Source: Deltaproteobacteria bacterium (GTDB lineage: Bacteria > UBA10199 > 2-02-FULL-44-16). From it: a DNA stretch of 18,462 bases. Position numbers and translations under genes: made by a program. The stretch is taken from positions 1-18,462 of the forward strand of contig JACQMA010000202.1 in assembly GCA_016203825.1 (NCBI GenBank), written 5' to 3'. The notes under the pieces are model-generated. The model was not told where the DNA came from. It searched no databases and saw only the letters and a program-made list of their open reading frames with translations. The first letter of the stretch is position 1. Every line of letters starts with the position of its first letter. Of the stretch, positions 14,385-18,462 are shown in pieces.

Positions 14385-15755
14385 TTATCGCCTTGCGCGA
14401 GGTGAGGCAAATGCCGGGTTTCCCTTTTGGGTGGGAATCTCGAAATTAATAATGACCCTTGGGTCTTTGGAGTTGACGTCGTCAGGATTCCATTCCACAC
14501 GCACCTGAGGTCGGATTGTACCGCGAAATTGGTAAAGATCGCGAAGCAACCACTCGACACTTCTCAAGATGGGTTCTAAAATCTGATTTTGATCCCCCTG
14601 GAGTTTAGCAATCCCCGCAGCTGACCAAGGTTGATCACTGCTAATCTGATCATCAATTGTAGAGATCTTACCGTCTTGGCCAGGAAGCAGAACATCACGC
14701 TGGAGAAAAAGAGAGAGTGAATACATTATGCCATATCCCGATTTCCTCTCCATGCCCCCAGTGCTTGAAAGTTGTGCGTCAACAACGGAAATTATTCCCA
14801 AATCCTGATCATCGAGTGTTGAGCGAGTATATAGATAATGCCCAACAGCGTTCATATCGACCACATAAACCTCAAGTGATTCTTGCTGCCGATCTGTAAG
14901 TTCACCCTCGCGGTTGATCTTGTGAGCAAAGGCTGGGTCGTCGATAAGCCGAGCATCGCGGTCGCCTTCCAGTTGATCGAGAAGACGATGAAAAGCAAAA
15001 CCAAACCCTCGACCATCGATCCGGCGTTCATAAAGAACCTTCGTTGTTGAATCCCAGACCCGAAGCATCTGACCTCTTTCGAAATTCCAACCAACATTCG
15101 CTTTGTACCTCGAACCATGCTCAAGTTCGACGTTGACCTGATTGGCAACCAACGTGACACCGGTTGTACCGAGTTCTTCAAGGCGTTGTTGTACAGTTCT
15201 TTGACTGCGAGCATCATAGGCATTCTGTGGTTCGGTCATCATAAGGTTGGTCGCCGTTAGACCCCAATTTTCTTCGGCGGCTCCCTTCGCTTTGGTGCGA
15301 GACCGCTCAACAGCTGCTCTCAAATCGTTGACGGACTGCTCCACAGCCTGCGGATTACGGCCACCCGACCATGAGCATCCCCCTCTGGAAAACTCTTTTT
15401 GCTCCTTTTCCAAAATATGCGGGAGGTCCCTGTCATAAACACGATCACTTTGGAGGCGGAGGTCGTCGGCGAGTGCCACTTGAGTCATATTTGGTACGCG
15501 TCGGTCAACAAGAGGTCGTGTGACATCAGGGCGCAGGGATTTGGTGATGACACATTGAAATTGATCATCTGCCGGTGTCCCCTTGAGAACAAAGGTCGAT
15601 TGTGCATGGTCAGGACAACGAACTTCATCTGCCCGACTACCGCACTCTGTCTGGCGAGGTTGGTCACTTGCCTCGTTCTCAGGCCAAATATCGCGACACA
15701 CCAATTCTCCATCAGAAAACCTTTGAACCCGCTCACCTTTCCCGGCGCTCCACAT
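14385..15755 (-). CDS. Hypothetical protein, unrecognised family, convergent with ftsZ
   Basis: I do not recognise this protein. It has 456 residues from an ATG with AAGGAGG four bases upstream (complement of 15760-15766). A TTG start ten codons earlier is less likely. There is no signal peptide and no clear membrane helix, so it is probably cytoplasmic. The N-terminal part holds five cysteines (20, 38, 47, 68, 127), including TECGS and VRCPDH, which could bind metal or be redox-active. A helical, charged stretch follows (EQSVNDLRAAVERSRTKAKGAAEE). The C-terminal half is mixed, with the segments VNVELEHGSRYKANVGWNFE, LFLQRDVLLPGQDG and VRVEWNPDD. Its DNA is visibly more AT-rich than the dcw genes, with different codon choice, which suggests separate ancestry. 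It converges on ftsZ and is divergent from the transglycosylase gene. The long open frame and good ribosome site support it as a real gene. Confidence 0.75.
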   Translation of the reverse strand: MWSAGKGERVQRFSDGELVCRDIWPENEASDQPRQTECGSRADEVRCPDHAQSTFVLKGTPADDQFQCVITKSLRPDVTRPLVDRRVPNMTQVALADDLRLQSDRVYDRDLPHILEKEQKEFSRGGCSWSGGRNPQAVEQSVNDLRAAVERSRTKAKGAAEENWGLTATNLMMTEPQNAYDARSQRTVQQRLEELGTTGVTLVANQVNVELEHGSRYKANVGWNFERGQMLRVWDSTTKVLYERRIDGRGFGFAFHRLLDQLEGDRDARLIDDPAFAHKINREGELTDRQQESLEVYVVDMNAVGHYLYTRSTLDDQDLGIISVVDAQLSSTGGMERKSGYGIMYSLSLFLQRDVLLPGQDGKISTIDDQISSDQPWSAAGIAKLQGDQNQILEPILRSVEWLLRDLYQFRGTIRPQVRVEWNPDDVNSKDPRVIINFEIPTQKGNPAFASPRARR

Positions 15756-15759
15756 AGTT

Positions 15760-15766
15760 CCTCCTT
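15760..15766 (-). promoter_or_regulatory. Ribosome binding site of the minus-strand hypothetical gene
   Basis: The + strand reads CCTCCTT, giving AAGGAGG on the - strand, four bases before the ATG at 15755-15753. It decides the start in favour of this ATG over the upstream TTG, which has no such site. Confidence 0.75.
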
Positions 15767-15828
15767 GCCTTTTAGTTATCGTCAAAACAAACTTTTTGTT
15801 GCGTGCTTTTTTTGTATTTGTGCCTGCA

Positions 15829-15867
15829 ACGCTTAAATGTCCGCTTTATTCCCACGCTAAAATGTCC
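15829..15867. repeat. Two 14-bp direct repeats, 25-bp period
   Basis: ACGCTTAAATGTCC (15829-15842) and ACGCTAAAATGTCC (15854-15867) differ at one position and are spaced by 25 bp. The layout fits a protein-binding site pair or the remains of a mobile-element end. There is no transposase gene nearby in the window. Confidence 0.6.
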
Positions 15868-15904
15868 TCCCCTGATGGTAACTTCTTGAGATCCTTTGGT
15901 TTAT

Positions 15905-15927
15905 ACGGGAAGCAGGTAATTTCCCGT
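15905..15927. repeat. Short hairpin upstream of the transglycosylase gene
   Basis: ACGGGAA (15905-15911) pairs with TTCCCGT (15921-15927) around a 9-nt loop. There is no T-run directly after it, so it is not a standard terminator. It may be an operator or an incidental inverted repeat. Confidence 0.35.
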
Positions 15928-16097
15928 TGGTGGTAAAAAATCTTGAGTTGGGAAGCAAGGGTAATGCGGATATCGACTCAAACGCATCGGGATCATCTTC
16001 GTCGTCGAGTGGAGATGGCAGGCGAAGGTATCCATTCGTGCGGCATTACCGTAATTTCACCTAGACACCCTCGGGGAGCATGGAGTATAAAGTGGGT

Positions 16098-17645
16098 ATG
16101 CGACCAGCGGCGTTCATCGTCACGGGGTTGGTGGCGGCCCTCGTGATGTCGAGTTGTTCCACATGGCAGGAGCGCCAGTTTGGTCGCGTTGATCGTCGAC
16201 CGACTGTTTCGCCATCCCGCGAACATCGACTTCCAAAAGCTCCCAAGTCGATCTACGGGGAGATCCCCGTCGAGATGAATGAGCGGGTGATCGCCTGGCT
16301 TGACTACTTCCAGGGCCCGTCGCGCGAGCGTTTTCAGCGTTACTTGATCCGCGGCGAACGTTTTCAGCCGATAATGGAAGACATCCTGGTCAAGGAAGAG
16401 GGGATGCCGCCAGAATTGGTGTACATCGCCTTGATCGAGAGCGGATTCAACACCCACGCCCGATCGCGTGCCAAAGCCGTGGGCCCGTGGCAGTTTATTC
16501 GTTCAACAGGAAAACACTATGGCCTCCGGATCGATTCCCAAGTCGATGAACGACGCGATCCGATCAAGTCGACCAAGGCCGCGGCTCACTATTTTCGCGA
16601 TTTGAAAACCGAGTTCGGTGACTGGTACCTTGCGATGGCGGCGTACAATGCGGGAGAAGGAAAAGTTCGGCGTGCGGTGAGGGCGTCGGGTTCGCGTGAT
16701 TTTTGGAAGATTGCCAATCATGGCCGCCTTCTGCGTCCCGAGACGCGTGATTACGTCCCCAAATATCTTGCGGCTCGGATCCTCGCGAGCGACCCCAAGC
16801 GTTTTGGTTTTGTGAGGGTGGGTGCGGAGCCATGGCAATTCGAAACGACCGTTTTGGAAACGCCGACCGATTTGAAAGTCCTCGCCCGTTGCGCCGGTGT
16901 GGCCGAAGAAGAGATGCGTGATCTCAATCCAGAGGTCGTGGGACATGCGACCCCGCGGAATTATACGCTGCGTCTCCCCGTCGGTACGACTGACGCCTTT
17001 CGTGTGGCGTTAGCGAGTATCCCGGTGGAACAACGAACCAGTGTCGTTGCCGCGGCCGGTCATACATATCGTGTGCGACGTGGAGATACGCTGGGTCGTA
17101 TTGCCCGCCGTCACCGTGTTTCCGTCCCGGATCTTGCCTCCGCGAACAACCTCGCCATCAACGATCACATCTACAGTGGCATGCGCCTTGTGATTCCTGG
17201 TCGTGAGGGGGGAGTAACAGTGGCAGCCAAAGACGAACCACCACCGAACGGGGTCAAGCAGATCCACGTCCTCCGGCCGGGTGAGACGATTGGTGTTGTG
17301 GCCAGTCAGTATGGCGTTCCCACGCGAAAGCTCATGGCGTGGAATCGAATCAGTAATCCCCGACGCGTTCCGGCAGGCATGAAGCTCAAGGTCTACACTT
17401 CTGAAAAGAAGGTCGCAGCAGCGACTCCCTCTGCTCCAATACGAGTCGCCGCCAATGACGCGACGCCGACCGATACGACATCATCGAGTGCCGTTTCCTA
17501 TCGTGTTCGCCGCGGTGATTCCCTCTGGAAGATTGCCAAGCGCCACGGCGTCTCGATCGCCGAACTTCAAGAGTGGAATGGTCTCGTCAATGCGTCGGCG
17601 GTGAAGGCCGGCGATCGGTTGACCATTCGAACCGTCCGCGAATAG
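16098..17645 (+). CDS. mltD: MltD-like membrane-bound lytic murein transglycosylase, lipoprotein with three LysM domains
   Basis: A probable outer-membrane lipoprotein that cleaves glycan strands to 1,6-anhydro-MurNAc ends. The signal peptide MRPAAFIVTGLVAALVMSSC ends at a lipobox cysteine. The GH23 transglycosylase domain carries the catalytic Glu in LVYIALIESGF (residue 114 from this start), then AVGPWQFI and MAAYNAGEGKV. A LysM-like segment follows (PWQFETTVLETPTDLK). Three LysM peptidoglycan-binding domains come next, starting about at residues 322 (HTYRVRRGDTL), 388 (QIHVLRPGETI) and 467 (VSYRVRRGDSL). ATG 16098 gives an ideal signal-peptide n-region and has GGAG 12 bases upstream. ATG 16080 (six residues longer) is possible, but its GGGGAG is only one base away. 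The product matches MltD architecture; the exact paralogue name is inferred. Confidence 0.88.
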   Translation: MRPAAFIVTGLVAALVMSSCSTWQERQFGRVDRRPTVSPSREHRLPKAPKSIYGEIPVEMNERVIAWLDYFQGPSRERFQRYLIRGERFQPIMEDILVKEEGMPPELVYIALIESGFNTHARSRAKAVGPWQFIRSTGKHYGLRIDSQVDERRDPIKSTKAAAHYFRDLKTEFGDWYLAMAAYNAGEGKVRRAVRASGSRDFWKIANHGRLLRPETRDYVPKYLAARILASDPKRFGFVRVGAEPWQFETTVLETPTDLKVLARCAGVAEEEMRDLNPEVVGHATPRNYTLRLPVGTTDAFRVALASIPVEQRTSVVAAAGHTYRVRRGDTLGRIARRHRVSVPDLASANNLAINDHIYSGMRLVIPGREGGVTVAAKDEPPPNGVKQIHVLRPGETIGVVASQYGVPTRKLMAWNRISNPRRVPAGMKLKVYTSEKKVAAATPSAPIRVAANDATPTDTTSSSAVSYRVRRGDSLWKIAKRHGVSIAELQEWNGLVNASAVKAGDRLTIRTVRE

Positions 17646-18462
17646 TGGTGCCCGCTTTTCTCCCTGCCCTTGTGATCGTGTTTGGACTCCAGGAACTTCG
17701 CGTCTTTTTCCCGAGTCTCGCGTGGTACCTCAAAGACACCGTCGGCCTTTCGTCGCTTCAACTTGCTCCTATTGCGTTTGGGACGGTGGCGACGGTTTTT
17801 CTCGTTCCCCTTTTCGCGCGTCGCTATGGATGGCATCGCCTCTGGCAGGGTGCGGCCGTTGGACTCGCGGTGGTGCGTGTCGCGGAACAAATGGTCACGA
17901 TCCCCGCCGCCGACTTTGTGCTGAGTGCGACGGGCGTTGTCCTTTTCCTCACGGCATGCGCGGCATTTCTTTCGTTGAGGTTGCGGGGAAGGGTACTTTC
18001 CTTCTTCCTTGGCTGTACACTCGACACCGCCATTCGCGGATTCGCCGGAACGTTGGATTTGAGTTGGTACGATACCTGGTGGGCAATCATTGCAGTTTTC
18101 GTACTAGCTGCGGCGGTCGTTGCTGTCATTGCGAGGAGCGAAGCGACGCGGCAATCTCCTGCTACACATGATGCCGGGAGATCGCCACGCCCCTCCGGGG
18201 CTCGCGATGACATCGCGGTCCTCGCTATCGGTCCCTTCCTCTTTCTCCAAATGCTCATCTTCCAAAATTTTGGCTGGATTGCGGAAACCTTTCATCTCAC
18301 GCCAAGCGGGTCATTTTTTGCGATCATGGTGGGGAATGCGGCGGTCATTGCACTTACTTCTTTCTGTGGGACGCCGCTGCGAGAATTCCTCGAGCACCGC
18401 AGTCATGCCGCTGCCGAAGGCACGAGCCCGCCCGGAGTCGAAGCGACGGGCGAGGCTCAAGG
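17645..18462 (+). CDS. Polytopic membrane protein, unknown function (3' partial)
   Basis: The frame from GTG 17645 (or GTG 17648) is open to the right edge. It overlaps the last base of the transglycosylase stop (TAGTG), which suggests coupling. No good ribosome site is seen. The product starts V-V-PAFLPALVIVFGLQELRVF and has about eight hydrophobic segments in the visible 272 residues, including LAPIAFGTVATVFLVPLFA, FVLSATGVVLFLTACAAF, WWAIIAVFVLAAAVVAVIA and IGPFLFLQMLIFQNFGW. The pattern resembles a transporter-like (MFS-like) or similar multi-helix protein; I cannot name the family. Between helices six and seven, residues about 160-190 (ARSEATRQ to ARDD) are hydrophilic and encoded by an 89-bp inverted-repeat element. 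Residues about 245-272 are also hydrophilic and repeat-like. Confidence 0.7.
   Translation, partial: MVPAFLPALVIVFGLQELRVFFPSLAWYLKDTVGLSSLQLAPIAFGTVATVFLVPLFARRYGWHRLWQGAAVGLAVVRVAEQMVTIPAADFVLSATGVVLFLTACAAFLSLRLRGRVLSFFLGCTLDTAIRGFAGTLDLSWYDTWWAIIAVFVLAAAVVAVIARSEATRQSPATHDAGRSPRPSGARDDIAVLAIGPFLFLQMLIFQNFGWIAETFHLTPSGSFFAIMVGNAAVIALTSFCGTPLREFLEHRSHAAAEGTSPPGVEATGEAQ
18124..18212. repeat. 89-bp imperfect inverted-repeat element inside the membrane-protein gene
   Basis: The ends TGTCATTGCGAG (18124-18135) and CTCGCGATGACA (18201-18212) are inverted repeats matching at 11 of 12 positions. An inner pair, CGCGGCAATCTCC and GGAGATCGCCACG, continues the palindrome around a short centre. The motif (TCATTGCGAGGAGCGAAGCG...) resembles a dispersed repeat that I recall from many bacterial genomes; this is not checked. 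It is read in frame as a hydrophilic loop between two predicted membrane helices. Confidence 0.8.
18424..18458. repeat. Inverted repeat near right edge, in hydrophilic tail of the membrane protein
   Basis: GAGCCCGCCC (18424-18433) pairs with GGGCGAGGCTC (18448-18458) with one bulged base. It encodes part of a hydrophilic segment (EGTSPPGVEATGEAQ) after a predicted membrane helix. It may be another intragenic palindromic element, cut by or close to the window end. Confidence 0.5.

Larger units (their letters stand above)
15756..16097. other. Non-coding divergent region (about 340 bp)
   Basis: This stretch separates the minus-strand hypothetical gene from the transglycosylase gene and should hold promoters for both. 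I see no credible ORF in it. It contains the minus-strand ribosome site, a pair of 14-bp direct repeats (15829-15867) and a 7-bp-stem hairpin (15905-15927). GGTAATGC at 15960-15967 is repeated inverted as GCATTACC at 16043-16050. No convincing -35/-10 pair could be assigned by eye. Confidence 0.6.

Noticed and set aside
14376..14441. GAGATCCC ... GGGAATCTC inverted repeat after ftsZ, considered as a terminator or palindromic element
   Set aside because: The loop is about 50 bases, the stem has a bulge and no T-run follows. Most of it lies in the coding end of the minus-strand gene.
15943..16146. 67-residue ORF and possible sigma70-like promoter upstream of the transglycosylase
   Set aside because: The ORF overlaps the lipoprotein start, has no recognisable content and no ribosome site. 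The TTGAGT box lacks a correctly spaced -10.
17682..18171. Two + strand ORFs (from 17682 and from 17722) at the end of the window
   Set aside because: They are in the wrong frames. The frame from GTG 17645 is open to the window edge and gives a continuous membrane-protein pattern.

Overview
The window is the 3' two-thirds of a bacterial dcw (division and cell wall) cluster, followed by an orphan convergent gene, a murein hydrolase lipoprotein and the start of a membrane protein. The order is ftsI(partial)-murE-murF-mraY-murD-ftsW-murG-murC-murB-ddl-ftsQ-ftsA-ftsZ, all on the + strand and mostly with overlapping stop/start codons. Gram-negative traits are a MurE with the DNPR motif expected of a meso-diaminopimelate-adding enzyme, FtsQ, and a lipoprotein lytic transglycosylase of MltD type. 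murB between murC and ddl, and a PASTA domain at the C-terminus of FtsI, point to a deltaproteobacterium-like lineage. This placement is inferred from gene order and protein style, not from a database search.

Layout. 1-14375: one tightly packed operon that makes UDP-MurNAc-pentapeptide (MurB, C, D, E, F and Ddl), converts it to lipid I and lipid II (MraY, MurG), polymerises and crosslinks it at the septum (FtsW, FtsI) and builds the divisome (FtsQ, FtsA, FtsZ). 14385-15755 (- strand): a visibly more AT-rich, unrecognised cysteine-containing protein converging on ftsZ. 15756-16097: a non-coding divergent region with a 25-bp-spaced direct repeat and a hairpin. 16098-17645: MltD-like lipoprotein with three LysM domains. 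17645 to the end: a polytopic membrane protein, cut by the window edge.

The most striking feature is a set of palindromic DNA elements sitting in frame inside otherwise well-conserved, mostly essential genes. An element of about 80 bp is present in both murE and murG, read in the same frame with matching end peptides (N-x-PLR ... RADRPV), and a paired base in its outer stem differs by a compensatory change. murD carries three GTAGG...CCTAC palindromes. ftsI carries a GC-rich double hairpin between the transpeptidase and PASTA domains. The last membrane protein carries an 89-bp inverted-repeat element in a predicted loop. This resembles the protein-coding palindromic elements known from Rickettsia, here with several sequence families in one cell-wall operon.

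Several Mur enzymes also depart from the family norm. MurE has no room for the N-terminal UDP-binding domain. MurG lacks the usual GGTGGH histidine and HEQN motif. MurB has Cys where the general-acid Ser is expected. The conserved first strand of Ddl is encoded upstream of its only standard start codon, beside A-rich slippery runs at the murB/ddl junction.
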